Assembly: GCF_902499045.1 (NCBI RefSeq)
Contig: NZ_CABVPL010000007.1
Coordinates: 1 to 64,000 of the forward strand
DNA from: Burkholderia latens
GTDB lineage: Bacteria; Pseudomonadota; Gammaproteobacteria; Burkholderiales; Burkholderiaceae
Reading direction: 5' to 3'
DNA length: 64,000 nucleotides
Part shown: piece by piece, positions 44,730 to 53,633 of the stretch
Numbering within the stretch: the stretch's first letter is position 1
How the letters are laid out: the number at the start of each line of letters is the position of its first letter
The notes under the pieces: generated by a model
What the model saw: the letters and a program-made list of their open reading frames with translations, nothing else
Databases searched by the model: none
Told to the model about the DNA's origin: nothing
Program-made: the position numbers and the translations under genes

Positions 44730-45431
44730 GTGACTGGAACGTCGGGCCGCACGTTGCGGCTCAAGCCCCTGCTGATCGTCGTGCTGGCCGTCGTCATCCT
44801 GGCGGCGATCGGTTACGCATACGCATCGCCGTATGTCGCACTCGGCCGTCTGAAATCGGCGGTCGATGCGCGCGATGCGCAAGCAGTCAGTGAATATGTC
44901 GATTTCCCGTCGCTGCGTATCAGTCTGAAGCAGCAGGTCACGGAAGAATTGATGCGCCGGATCGATGCGGTGAAGAAGGACAACCCGTTCGCGGTAATCG
45001 GCGCGCTGATCGGGTCTGCATTGATCGGCCCGCTGGTCGATGCGTATGCGACGCCGGAAGGTGTAGCGGCGCTGATGAGCGGGCTTCCGCCGCGCGGCAA
45101 TCCGGGCGAACGGCCGCCCGAGTGGTCGGAGCCTCCGTCCGGCGCCACGCCGGGCAACGCACCGGCGACACCGGCAACACCGCCCGCCGGTCCGGGCGCT
45201 GCCGCGAGCGCCCCTGGCAATACCGCTGCGCCGGCCGCATCGGCGGCAGCACCCGCGCCGGCCAGCGCCGGTGACGCAGGCCATCCGGAGCAAACGAGTG
45301 CCGGCTACCGGAATATTGATGAATTCGTCGTGACCTACCAGCGCAGCGCCGACGGCACGCGCTATGCGGCGATCTTCCGCCGCTTCGGGCTGTTTTCGTG
45401 GAAGCTGTCCGCGATCGACCTGCACGCGTGA
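44730..45431 (+). CDS. DUF2939-type membrane-anchored protein
   Basis: 233-residue protein with one N-terminal TM helix (LLIVVLAVVILAAIGYAYAS, about residues 13-32), then a DUF2939-like domain (YVALGRLKSAVDARDAQAVS, VDFPSLRISLKQQVTEELMR). A Pro/Ala/Gly-rich linker covers about residues 115-190, and the domain resumes with YRNIDEFVVTYQRS and ends KLSAIDLHA. The start is GTG at 44730 with a perfect GGAGG six bases upstream; the earlier ATG at 44640 lies in another gene. The linker inserted within the domain is unusual. Role unknown; probably periplasmic. Confidence 0.72.
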   Translation: MTGTSGRTLRLKPLLIVVLAVVILAAIGYAYASPYVALGRLKSAVDARDAQAVSEYVDFPSLRISLKQQVTEELMRRIDAVKKDNPFAVIGALIGSALIGPLVDAYATPEGVAALMSGLPPRGNPGERPPEWSEPPSGATPGNAPATPATPPAGPGAAASAPGNTAAPAASAAAPAPASAGDAGHPEQTSAGYRNIDEFVVTYQRSADGTRYAAIFRRFGLFSWKLSAIDLHA

Positions 45432-45534
45432 GCGTGCCGCACAGGAATGAATGCCGCTGACGCGGCACAGCGCGCGACCGGCGTGATTGCGGAACACCGC
45501 AGCCGGTCACGCGATCACGGCATCGGTTGCCGCG

Positions 45535-46032
45535 TTATTTGCCGCTCGCGGTTGCCGCTTCGCGCTCGCGCGCGATCTCGGCCTTTTGCTCTTCCGCCGA
45601 CGAGCACGCAACCAGAATGCTGCAGTTCACGCGGTCGAGTAGCTGCGTGTTGCCCGAGCCCATCCACCATCTCGACAACCCGCTGCGGCATCGGTGGCCG
45701 ACGACGACGAGATCGGCGTTGATCTCCGTCGCGAGATTCGCGATTTCGTCGATCGGATAGCCGAACGCGAAATGCCCCTCGGCCTGAACGCCACGCTCGC
45801 GCAGCCAGTTCACGCCTTCCTGCAGGATCTCTCGCGCGGTTTCCTCGAAGCGGCCGCATGCGACGTCGGTCAGCAGCCCTGCGCTTTGCGCGATGCTCGA
45901 GCGCATGTCGACGACCGACAGCAAATGCGTTTCCGCCTTCAGGTCCAGCGCGAGATTGGCGCCGCACCGCAATGCCTTGCGCCCTTCGAGCGTCCCGTCG
46001 TAGCACAGCAGAATCTTGTTGTAGCTAGCCAT
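45535..46032 (-). CDS. Universal stress protein (UspA family)
   Basis: 165-residue single Usp domain. The N-terminus NKILLCYDGTLEGRKALRCG has the conserved Asp at the nucleotide pocket. The C-terminal phosphate loop is VVVGHRCRSGLSRWWMGSGN, a variant of G2xG9xG(S/T) with Cys replacing the second Gly, so ATP binding is plausible but not certain. The extra 15-residue tail is charged. Single gene on the minus strand, convergent with the DUF2939 gene. Start ATG 46032 has AGGAGG-type bases upstream (GGGAGGTTTC). Confidence 0.9.
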   Translation of the reverse strand: MASYNKILLCYDGTLEGRKALRCGANLALDLKAETHLLSVVDMRSSIAQSAGLLTDVACGRFEETAREILQEGVNWLRERGVQAEGHFAFGYPIDEIANLATEINADLVVVGHRCRSGLSRWWMGSGNTQLLDRVNCSILVACSSAEEQKAEIAREREAATASGK

Positions 46033-46360
46033 GAAACCTCCCTATCGCGACTACGTGCGCTATGCACTCATCATGGTGCGCCGCAATTCCGGGCGCAAGG
46101 GATGGAAAACGCTGATTCGCCACGCGTGGCGCGTCGGCGATGATGCGGTGCACGATCGGTGCGCGCATGCCCCGTGCCGCACGGGCATGCGCTGAAGGGA
46201 CGCAGCCGATGCACTAGAATGGCCCGTTCGTGCCATCGACGCGCGCTCGCTTCGGTCATGTCCATGTGACAAGCATCCGCCCGATCCGTTCGCACACCGG
46301 CATGCCGACCTGGCCGGCCGCGACATGCACCCGCGTCCGCTTACAACGACAAACCCGCCC
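46033..46360. other. Intergenic region between the Usp gene and nodI
   Basis: About 330 bases between divergent genes. It should hold both promoters. Small open frames on both strands are unsupported. No clear operator was found. Confidence 0.5.
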
Positions 46361-47275
46361 ATGTCCGTTGCACCGATCGATTTCCGGAACGTCGAAAAGC
46401 GCTATGGCGACAAGCTCGTCGTCGACGACCTGTCCTTCCACGTGCAGGCCGGCGAATGCTACGGCCTGCTCGGGCCGAACGGCGCCGGCAAGACCACGAC
46501 GCTGAAGATGCTGCTGGGTCTCGCGTACCCCGATGCCGGCGCGATTTCGCTGTGCGGCGAACCGGTTCCGTCGCGTGCGCGGCATGCGCGCCGGCGCGTC
46601 GGCGTCGTCCCGCAGTTCGACAACCTCGATCCCGATTTCACGGTCCGCGAAAACCTGCTCGTGTTCAGCCGCTATTTCGGGATGTCGGCGCCGGCTGCAC
46701 GCGCGCTCGTGCAGCCGCTGCTCGAGTTCGCGAAGCTGGAAAACAAGGCCGATGCGAAGGTCGGCGAGCTGTCGGGCGGGATGAAGCGGCGGCTGACGCT
46801 CGCACGCGCACTCGTCAACGACCCGGACGTGCTCGTGCTGGACGAGCCGACGACGGGCCTCGACCCGCAGGCGCGGCATCTGATGTGGGAACGGTTGCGC
46901 TCGCTGCTCGCGCGCGGCAAGACGATCCTGATCACCACGCATTTCATGGAGGAAGCCGAACGGCTGTGCGACCGGCTGTGCGTGATCGAGGAAGGCCGCA
47001 AGATCGCCGAAGGCGCGCCGCACGCGCTGATCGAATCGGAGATTGGATGCGACGTGATCGAGATCTACGGACCGGACCCGGGCACGCTGCGCGACGAACT
47101 GTCGCCGTTCGCGAAGCGCACCGAAATCAGCGGCGAGACGCTGTTCTGCTACGTGACGGACCCCGAGCCGCTCAGCGCGCGGCTCAAGGGTCGCACGGGC
47201 TTGCGCTATCTGCATCGTCCGGCCAATCTTGAAGACGTGTTCCTGCGGCTCACGGGCCGCGACATGCAGGACTGA
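46361..47275 (+). CDS. NodI-type ABC transporter ATP-binding protein
   Basis: 304-residue ATPase of the NodI/CcmA-drug export subfamily. Walker [17 protein letters not shown] at about residues 37-52, signature [16 protein letters not shown], Walker [18 protein letters not shown]. In rhizobia NodIJ export Nod factors, but NodI-like proteins are common in beta-proteobacteria with other, unknown substrates; no nod genes are here. ATG at 46361 matches family length; an in-frame ATG at 46325 is possible. The permease follows six bases after the stop. Confidence 0.87.
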   Translation: MSVAPIDFRNVEKRYGDKLVVDDLSFHVQAGECYGLLGPNGAGKTTTLKMLLGLAYPDAGAISLCGEPVPSRARHARRRVGVVPQFDNLDPDFTVRENLLVFSRYFGMSAPAARALVQPLLEFAKLENKADAKVGELSGGMKRRLTLARALVNDPDVLVLDEPTTGLDPQARHLMWERLRSLLARGKTILITTHFMEEAERLCDRLCVIEEGRKIAEGAPHALIESEIGCDVIEIYGPDPGTLRDELSPFAKRTEISGETLFCYVTDPEPLSARLKGRTGLRYLHRPANLEDVFLRLTGRDMQD

Positions 47276-47281
47276 TCGATC

Positions 47282-48115
47282 ATGGACGTACGCAACTATT
47301 CCACTGCCGCGTCGTCCGCACCGCCGCGCGAATCGCGTTTCGCGATCGCGCTGCCCGCGAATGCGACCAACTGGATCGCGGTGTGGCGACGCAATTACCT
47401 CGTGTGGCGCAAGCTCGCGCTCGCGTCGATGTTCGGCAATCTCGCCGATCCGATGATCTACCTGTTCGGGCTGGGGTTCGGGCTCGGGCTGATGCTCGGC
47501 CACGTCGACGGCGTGTCGTACATCGCGTTCCTCGCGGCCGGCACGGTCGGGTCGAGCGTGATGATGTCCGCGAGCTTCGAGTCGATGTACTCGGGTTTCT
47601 CGCGGATGCACGTGCAGCGGACCTGGGAAGCAATCATGCACACGCCGCTCGCGCTCGGCGACATCGTGCTCGGAGAGATCGTGTGGGGAGCGAGCAAGGC
47701 GCTGTTGTCGGGCGTCGCGATCATGCTGGTCGCCGGCCTGCTCGGCTACGCGCGGCTTCCGTCGATGCTCGCGGCGCTGCCCGTGATCGCGCTCGCCGGC
47801 CTCGCGTTCGCGAGCACCGCGATGATCGTCACCGCGCTCGCACCGTCCTACGACTTCTTCATGTTCTATCAGACGCTCGTGCTGACGCCGATGCTGCTGC
47901 TGTCGGGCGTGTTCTTCCCGATCACGCAGTTGCCGCCGATCGCGCAGCACGCGGCGCACGCGCTGCCGCTCGCGAATGCGGTCGAACTGATCCGGCCCGC
48001 GATGCTCGGCCGGCCGGCGGCCGACGTCGGAATGCATGTCGCGGTGCTCGCCGGCTATGCGGTCGGCGGCTTCGTGGTGTCCGCGTGGCTGTTCCGGCGG
48101 CGCATGATGCGCTGA
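47282..48115 (+). CDS. NodJ-type ABC-2 transporter permease
   Basis: 277-residue membrane protein with six TM helices, ABC-2 family. Characteristic strings: [60 protein letters not shown] and [20 protein letters not shown]. It forms the export channel with the ATPase that ends six bases upstream. Substrate unknown; a lipo-oligosaccharide or related glycolipid is a guess based on the family. Confidence 0.87.
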   Translation: MDVRNYSTAASSAPPRESRFAIALPANATNWIAVWRRNYLVWRKLALASMFGNLADPMIYLFGLGFGLGLMLGHVDGVSYIAFLAAGTVGSSVMMSASFESMYSGFSRMHVQRTWEAIMHTPLALGDIVLGEIVWGASKALLSGVAIMLVAGLLGYARLPSMLAALPVIALAGLAFASTAMIVTALAPSYDFFMFYQTLVLTPMLLLSGVFFPITQLPPIAQHAAHALPLANAVELIRPAMLGRPAADVGMHVAVLAGYAVGGFVVSAWLFRRRMMR

Positions 48116-48163
48116 CGGCCGGCGCGTGCGCCGCCGGCCCGATACGACGAAATCGTGACGACG

Positions 48164-48586
48164 TCATTCGTCGTCGTCGCTCCACGGAATCTCGACGTCG
48201 GTCAGGAACGCGACGGTCGCAAGCGGCCCGCCTTCGTGGCGGCCGAGCTTGCCGTCCGCGCGATGCCATTCGACGCGGAACTGCGTACCCGGATCGTCGG
48301 CGACGAGATAGACCGCCCGCAGCTCTTCCGGATCGGCTTCGGCGACCGGACCGTCGAACGATACCAGCATCTTCTGCGGCCACAGGCCGTTCACCGGATC
48401 GTAAATGCGGTCGCCCTGCGGAATGTCGATGCTCGCCTCGACACCGATCGTGGCCGACGCTTCGATGATCATCGTGCCGAGCGCGTTCAGCACGGCAGTC
48501 GCCCGCGCGGAATTGGCCTGGCGGATCGCGAGATCGCCGCGCGTCAGCGCCTTTTCGAGTCGAGGATGAATCTTCGGTTGGGTCAT
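48164..48586 (-). CDS. Hypothetical protein, acidic
   Basis: 140-residue cytoplasmic protein without a recognised domain. AGGAAAA precedes the ATG at 48586. The sequence is well-mixed and protein-like (IRQANSARATAVLNALGTMI, DPEELRAVYLVADDPGTQF) and ends in a strongly acidic SDDDE. A longer frame to 48667 is unsupported. Stands alone on the minus strand, convergent with the NodJ gene. I cannot suggest a function. Confidence 0.75.
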   Translation of the reverse strand: MTQPKIHPRLEKALTRGDLAIRQANSARATAVLNALGTMIIEASATIGVEASIDIPQGDRIYDPVNGLWPQKMLVSFDGPVAEADPEELRAVYLVADDPGTQFRVEWHRADGKLGRHEGGPLATVAFLTDVEIPWSDDDE

Positions 48587-48810
48587 GCGTTTTCCTGTTT
48601 GCTTCTTGTAAAGGGCGCCGCACGCTCGAAGCGGCGGCGCCGGATGAATACGACGGTTGCGCGGCACATTCGAGCCGCGCGCGGCGCAGCGGCCGTCATG
48701 CCGGTTCAGTCGCCGTCAACCGCGCCTATCGTGCCCCGCGGGCCGATCAGCGGTGCGAACCGGAGCCGCCCGGCCGCGTCGCCCGCTCACCGCCCCGCTG
48801 CGTGCGCCGC

Positions 48811-49869
48811 TCAGAACCCGAACGCGATCGCGAGCAACCCGCTCGCGATCCCGAATATCACGACGAGTCCCGCGACGATCGCCAGCATGTACGGCTTGAA
48901 CGAACGCGCGAGCATCGCGAGCGACGGCACGCTGATCGGCGGCAGCGTCAGCAGCAGCGCGGCGGCCGGGCCGACGCCCATGCCGAGCGACAGCATCGCC
49001 TGGATGATCGGCACCTCGCCGGCCGTCGGAATCACGAACAACGTGCCCGCGACCGCGAAAGCGACGATCCAGCCGAGCTGGTTGCCGATGTCCGGGCCGA
49101 TATGCGGAAACAGCCACGCGCGCGCCGCGCCGAGCAGCAGCACGAGCACGATGTATTCGGGCACGAGCCGCACGGCCATCCGCGCGAGCAGCTTGATCCA
49201 GCGCACGAACGGATTGCCCGCGGCAGCCTGCTCGGCCGCCAGCGCGGCGAGCTGCGCATCGTCGATGCTGCGGTCTTCGGGGCGCGCGATACGGTTCAGC
49301 AGATAGCCGATCCCGAACACCATCGCAATGCCGAGCACCAGCCGCAACGCGCTCCAGTGCCAGCCGAGCACGAAACCCATGAACACCAGCGCGGCCGGAT
49401 TCAGCACCGTGTTGCCGAGCCAGAACGCGACCGCGCCGCCCGGCGACGCTTGCCGCGCGCGCAGCCCCGCCACGACCGGCGCCGCGCAGCATGTGCACAT
49501 CATGCCCGGCAGCGACAGCAGGCCGCCCGCCGCCACGCTGCCGAAGCCGGTACGGCCGAGCACGCGCGCGACCCAGTGCGCGGGCAGCAGCGCCTGCACG
49601 GCCGAGCCCAGCAACAGGCCGAGCACCATCGCCTGCCAGATTGCCTTGCCGTATGCCCATGCATAGTCGAGCGCCGCCTTCAGCGACGGTTCGGGCGCGC
49701 TGGCCGACGTGCCCATCAGGATCGACTGGCCGATCGAATGATGCTCGGCGGCGACGAATGCCTTGTTGTAGTACGGGAACCATTTCACGTAGAAAAGTCC
49801 CGCGACCGCGATCAGCAGGAACGTCATCCAGCCGAGCGCCGGATTGGGTTGGGTGCGTGTAGTCGTCAT
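48811..49869 (-). CDS. UPF0718/ArsP-like integral membrane permease
   Basis: 352-residue membrane protein of the permease family UPF0718 (DUF318), which includes the organoarsenical exporter ArsP. About eight to ten helices. The motif GMMCTCCAAPVVAGLRARQ near residue 122 has three cysteines in four positions and could bind a soft metal or metalloid. The second half repeats a related segment (VIPTAGEVPIIQAMLSLGMG). ATG at 49869 overlaps the stop of mnmH (ATGA), so the two are translated together. Substrate unknown; a thiol-binding element (As, Se, Hg) fits the motif. Confidence 0.82.
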   Translation of the reverse strand: MTTTRTQPNPALGWMTFLLIAVAGLFYVKWFPYYNKAFVAAEHHSIGQSILMGTSASAPEPSLKAALDYAWAYGKAIWQAMVLGLLLGSAVQALLPAHWVARVLGRTGFGSVAAGGLLSLPGMMCTCCAAPVVAGLRARQASPGGAVAFWLGNTVLNPAALVFMGFVLGWHWSALRLVLGIAMVFGIGYLLNRIARPEDRSIDDAQLAALAAEQAAAGNPFVRWIKLLARMAVRLVPEYIVLVLLLGAARAWLFPHIGPDIGNQLGWIVAFAVAGTLFVIPTAGEVPIIQAMLSLGMGVGPAAALLLTLPPISVPSLAMLARSFKPYMLAIVAGLVVIFGIASGLLAIAFGF

Positions 49870-50993
49870 CGTGTGGTGGTCGATTGGTTTTTGTCGGTGT
49901 CGGATCCGGCATTCGCGTCAGCAACCGGTGCCGCCGGCAGCCCGGCCTGCGCGAGTGCGTCGAGCAGCGCGCGCGCCTGCTCGCGCGCGTCGGCTGCATT
50001 CGGCCGGAACGTGAACGTGAGCGCACGGTTCGGGTTGCCGTACGACGAACGATTCGTGCGCGCGTACGCAGGATCGTAATGCTTGTCGATCAGCGTGCTG
50101 AACAGTTCGGCGCGGGCGTTCGCGTCGATCATCGCGCTCCAGCGAGCGACCTCTTCCCGGCTATGCAGGCCGATCAGACGGTCGAGCTGCGCCTTGAACG
50201 CGGCCGGCTCGTCGAACAGATGCGCGTAGTCGTCGAGCAGGAATGCGATGCGGTCGTCGTGCGCGGCGTCGACCTGCACCCACGGCCCCGTGCGGAACGC
50301 GTCCAGCAGCGCGAGCGGCAACTGGATGAGCCCGATCTTGCGGCTTTCCGATTCGACGAACACCGGCCACGCGGGGTCGAAACGTTCGAGCGCCTTCACC
50401 AGGCCCGAATCGAACGCCTTCTGCGTCGGCTGCGGCACGCCCGGCAGCGCGCCGAGCAGCGAGCCGCGATGGCACGCGAGCGCCTCGAGATCGAGCGTCT
50501 GCGCGCCCTCGTCGCGCAGCGCGTTCAGCAGCCGCGTTTTGCCGCAGCCCGTATGGCCGACGAGCGCGATGTAGCGAAAGCGCGTCGGCAGCGTGTCGAG
50601 CGTCGCGCACACCGCGCGCCGGTACGCCTTGTAACCGCCTTCGAGCTGGCGCGCGTGCCAGCCGATCAGGTTGAACCAGGTCGTCATCGAGCCGGAACGC
50701 TTGCCGCCGCGCCAGCAGTAGATCAGCGGCCGCCAGTTGCGCGGACGGTCGGCAAACGTGGTGTCGAGATGGCGCGCGATGTTGCGCGCGACCATCGCCG
50801 CGCCGACGCGTGTCGCCTCGTACGGCGACACCTGCCGGTACATCGTGCCGACGATCACGCGCTCCTCGTTGCTGAGGACGGGCGCGTTCAGCGCGCCGGG
50901 AATATGGTCCTCGGCGAACTCGAGCGGCGTACGCACGTCGATGATCTCGTCGAACTCGCCGGCGCGATCGAGGGTGACAATCAGATTCTTCAA
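49866..50993 (-). CDS. mnmH: tRNA 2-selenouridine synthase
   Basis: 375-residue MnmH/SelU (YbbB). The N-terminal rhodanese domain carries the active Cys93 in PLIYCWRGGKRSGS, and the P-loop GHTGCGKTRLLNAL lies at about residues 146-159. It exchanges the sulfur of 2-thiouridine at the tRNA wobble position for selenium via a geranylated intermediate, as known for the family. ATG at 50993. A selenophosphate synthase (selD) gene is not in the window; it must be elsewhere. Overlaps the UPF0718 permease, hinting at a link between selenium and that transporter. Confidence 0.94.
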   Translation of the reverse strand: MKNLIVTLDRAGEFDEIIDVRTPLEFAEDHIPGALNAPVLSNEERVIVGTMYRQVSPYEATRVGAAMVARNIARHLDTTFADRPRNWRPLIYCWRGGKRSGSMTTWFNLIGWHARQLEGGYKAYRRAVCATLDTLPTRFRYIALVGHTGCGKTRLLNALRDEGAQTLDLEALACHRGSLLGALPGVPQPTQKAFDSGLVKALERFDPAWPVFVESESRKIGLIQLPLALLDAFRTGPWVQVDAAHDDRIAFLLDDYAHLFDEPAAFKAQLDRLIGLHSREEVARWSAMIDANARAELFSTLIDKHYDPAYARTNRSSYGNPNRALTFTFRPNAADAREQARALLDALAQAGLPAAPVADANAGSDTDKNQSTTTR

Positions 50994-51057
50994 TTCGGTG
51001 TCGAACAGGGGCGATGCGGCTCGGCGAGCCGCACGGGCACGGAAGGCGGATTCGCGA

Positions 51058-52011
51058 TTATCTCACGCCCGGGCGCCTCGGACCGCGCGCGGCGACCGGC
51101 GGCGCCGACGCGGCGCGCATCGCGTCGACCAGATGGTCGCGAAACGCGCGCACCGATGCGGGCAGATCGCGCCCCGCCATCGTCTGCACCTGGATGCTGC
51201 GTTCGCGCAGCTGCGGGTTCGTGACGGGCACGACGACGAATCCGTCCGCGTCGATGCGGTCGCGCACCGACAAGAGGCCGGTGAACATCACCGCGCCCGT
51301 ACGCTGCGCGTACCGGTACATCACCGCGGTGTTGTTGCTCGTCAGTTCCGGCTCGAGCATGAGGCCGTCGAGCACGCACGCGATGTCGATCAGCTGGCGC
51401 ACGGTCGTGCCGGCTTCCGGCAGCGCGTGCGGGTGGGTGGCGACATCGGCGAGCGACACCGCATCGCGCGCCGCGAGCGGATGATCGTGCCGCACCAGCG
51501 CGAAGATCGGCGCGCGCTCCGCGTGTTCGACGCGCACGCCCTGCTCCGGCGCGAGGCTGAACGTCAGCGCGATGTCGGCGTCGCCGTCGCGCACGCGCCG
51601 CGTCGCCTCCGCGGGCGACACGACCCACACCGAAAAATCGACGCCCGGGTGGCGCGCCTTGAAGCTCGCGAGCGCACCCGGCAGGAAATCGATCGCGAAC
51701 CCTTCCGAGCATGCGATCTTCAGCAGGCTGCCGTGCAGCGCCTCCAGGCCGCCGATCTCCTTCATCACATGCTCGGCCTCCAGCAGGCTGCGTTGCGCGA
51801 AACCGAGCAGCCGTTCGCCGGCCTCCGACAGCGCCATCCCGCGCGGCCGCCGCTCGAACAGCGGCGCGCCGAGCTCGCTCTCGAGCTTCGCGATCTGCCG
51901 GCTGATCGCCGACACGGCCACGTGCAACCGCGCGGACGCATCGCTGATCGACCCGGTGCGCGCCACCTCGACGAAGTACCGCAGCGCAAGACCATGCAGG
52001 AAAGCCGCCAT
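51058..52011 (-). CDS. LysR-family transcriptional regulator
   Basis: 317-residue LysR-type regulator. HTH at about residues 8-65 (RYFVEVARTGSISDASARLH, VAVSAISRQIAKLESELGA). The effector domain (LKIACSEGFAIDFLPGALAS) follows. Divergent from the M20 peptidase and MHS transporter genes with about 165 bases between, so it most likely controls them. Effector unknown. The Ala/Pro/Arg-rich last 25 residues are low-complexity. Confidence 0.9.
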   Translation of the reverse strand: MAAFLHGLALRYFVEVARTGSISDASARLHVAVSAISRQIAKLESELGAPLFERRPRGMALSEAGERLLGFAQRSLLEAEHVMKEIGGLEALHGSLLKIACSEGFAIDFLPGALASFKARHPGVDFSVWVVSPAEATRRVRDGDADIALTFSLAPEQGVRVEHAERAPIFALVRHDHPLAARDAVSLADVATHPHALPEAGTTVRQLIDIACVLDGLMLEPELTSNNTAVMYRYAQRTGAVMFTGLLSVRDRIDADGFVVVPVTNPQLRERSIQVQTMAGRDLPASVRAFRDHLVDAMRAASAPPVAARGPRRPGVR

Positions 52012-52177
52012 CGTCGTGTCTCCGCGGCCGCCGATCGGGCCGCTCCGCTTTGCCTTTTCGGCAACGAAAAGTTCGAAATTCGATCATTGTGACAAAAAAA
52101 ACGGCTTTCTAGAATCGTTCGCAACCTTGGCCCTGCGCGCCGCCCCCGAGCCCGCAAACCGACAGAGGAGAACCGTC

Positions 52178-53599
52178 TTGAGCCGTACCGCCGCCATCCA
52201 GCACGCGCTGAACCAGTTCGAATCGGGTGCGTTCTTCACGACCCTGAGCCGCCGCGTCGGTCTGCGCACCGAAAGTCAGGACAGCGGCGCGGGCGCCGCG
52301 CTGCGCGCGTATCTGGCCGACGAGATCGCGCCGGAGGTCGCACGCCTCGGTTTCACGTCGCGCATCGCCGACAACCCCGTCGACGGCGGCGGCCCGTTCC
52401 TGCTGGCGTCCCGCCACGAGGACGACGCGCTGCCGACCGTGCTGATCTACGGCCACGGCGACGTCGTGCGCGGCTACGACGCGCAATGGCGCAAGCCGCT
52501 GTCGCCGTGGACGCTGACCGTCGACGGCGATCGCTGGTACGGCCGCGGCAGCGCCGACAACAAGGGCCAGCACACGATCAACCTCGCCGCGCTCGCGAGC
52601 GTGCTCGACGCGCGCGGCGGCCGGCTTGGCTTCAACGCGAAACTGCTGATCGAGATGGGCGAGGAAACGGGCTCGCCGGGCCTCGACGCACTGTGCCGCC
52701 GGGAGCGCGATGCGCTCGCGGCCGACGTGCTGATCGCGTCCGACGGCCCGCGCGTGAACGCGGAACGCCCGACGGTGTTCCTCGGCTCGCGCGGTTCGGT
52801 CAACTTCAAGCTGAGCCTGCGCGCACGCGACGGCGGTCATCACTCCGGCAACTGGGGCGGGCTGCTGCGCAATCCGGCGACCGTGCTCGCGAACGCGCTC
52901 GCGAGCCTGGTCGATGCGCGTGGCGCGATCCGCGTCGCGGGGCTGCGCCCGCCGCCGATCCCGGCCGCCGTGCGCGCCGCGCTTGCCGACCTGTCCGTCG
53001 GCGGCGGCCCGGGCGACCCCGCGCTCGATGCGGACTGGGGCGAGCCGGGCCTTAGCGCCGCCGAGCGCGTGTTCGGCTGGAACGCGCTCGAGATCCTCGC
53101 GTTCAAGGCCGGCAATCCCGAGCATCCGGTCAACGCGATTCCACCCGTCGCGTATGCGCACTGCCAACTGCGCTTCGTCGTCGGCACCGACTGGGAGGCG
53201 CTGCAGACGCACCTGCGCACGCATCTCGATGCGCACGGCTTCGCCGACGTCGAGATCGACGTCGAACGCGGCGCACCGGCCACGCGCCTGCCGCCGGACG
53301 ATCCGTGGGTGCGCTGGGCCGTCGCATCGCTTGCGCGCACGACGGGCAAGAAGCCGGCGATCCTGCCCAACCTCGGCGGCACGCTGCCGAACGAAGTATT
53401 CGCCGACACGCTCGGGCTGCCGACGCTGTGGGTGCCGCACTCGTACCCGGCGTGCTCGCAGCACGCACCCGACGAGCATCTGCTCGCGAGCGTCGTGCGC
53501 GAGGGGCTGCAGATGATGGCCGGCCTCTTCTGGGATCTCGGCGATGCGCCGCCGTCCGTTCGCCGCGCGGCGCCCGCCGCGGCCGGTGCCGTTCTGTAA
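52178..53599 (+). CDS. M20-family metallopeptidase/amidohydrolase
   Basis: 473-residue zinc enzyme of the M20 (ArgE/DapE/CPG2) family. Metal ligands lie in YGHGDVVRGYD (His and Asp), GRGSADNKGQH (Asp), and MGEETGSPGLD (catalytic Glu-Glu). The dimerisation domain is inserted at about residues 200-330 (GSRGSVNFKLSLRARDGGHH), and the last ligand His is in HSYPACSQHAPDEH. It hydrolyses an amide or peptide bond of an acylated amino acid or small peptide; substrate unknown. The start is TTG at 52178, preceded by GAGGAG at seven bases. Upstream frame is open, but no better start exists. Confidence 0.85.
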   Translation: MSRTAAIQHALNQFESGAFFTTLSRRVGLRTESQDSGAGAALRAYLADEIAPEVARLGFTSRIADNPVDGGGPFLLASRHEDDALPTVLIYGHGDVVRGYDAQWRKPLSPWTLTVDGDRWYGRGSADNKGQHTINLAALASVLDARGGRLGFNAKLLIEMGEETGSPGLDALCRRERDALAADVLIASDGPRVNAERPTVFLGSRGSVNFKLSLRARDGGHHSGNWGGLLRNPATVLANALASLVDARGAIRVAGLRPPPIPAAVRAALADLSVGGGPGDPALDADWGEPGLSAAERVFGWNALEILAFKAGNPEHPVNAIPPVAYAHCQLRFVVGTDWEALQTHLRTHLDAHGFADVEIDVERGAPATRLPPDDPWVRWAVASLARTTGKKPAILPNLGGTLPNEVFADTLGLPTLWVPHSYPACSQHAPDEHLLASVVREGLQMMAGLFWDLGDAPPSVRRAAPAAAGAVL

Positions 53600-53633
53600 C
53601 GCGTTCGCTCCTTACCCGGGATCTCCCCACACG

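Noticed and set aside
46256-48037. 593-codon minus-strand frame over the NodIJ-type genes
   Set aside because: Antisense to clear ABC exporter genes; composition is Arg/Glu/His-rich and unlike a protein.
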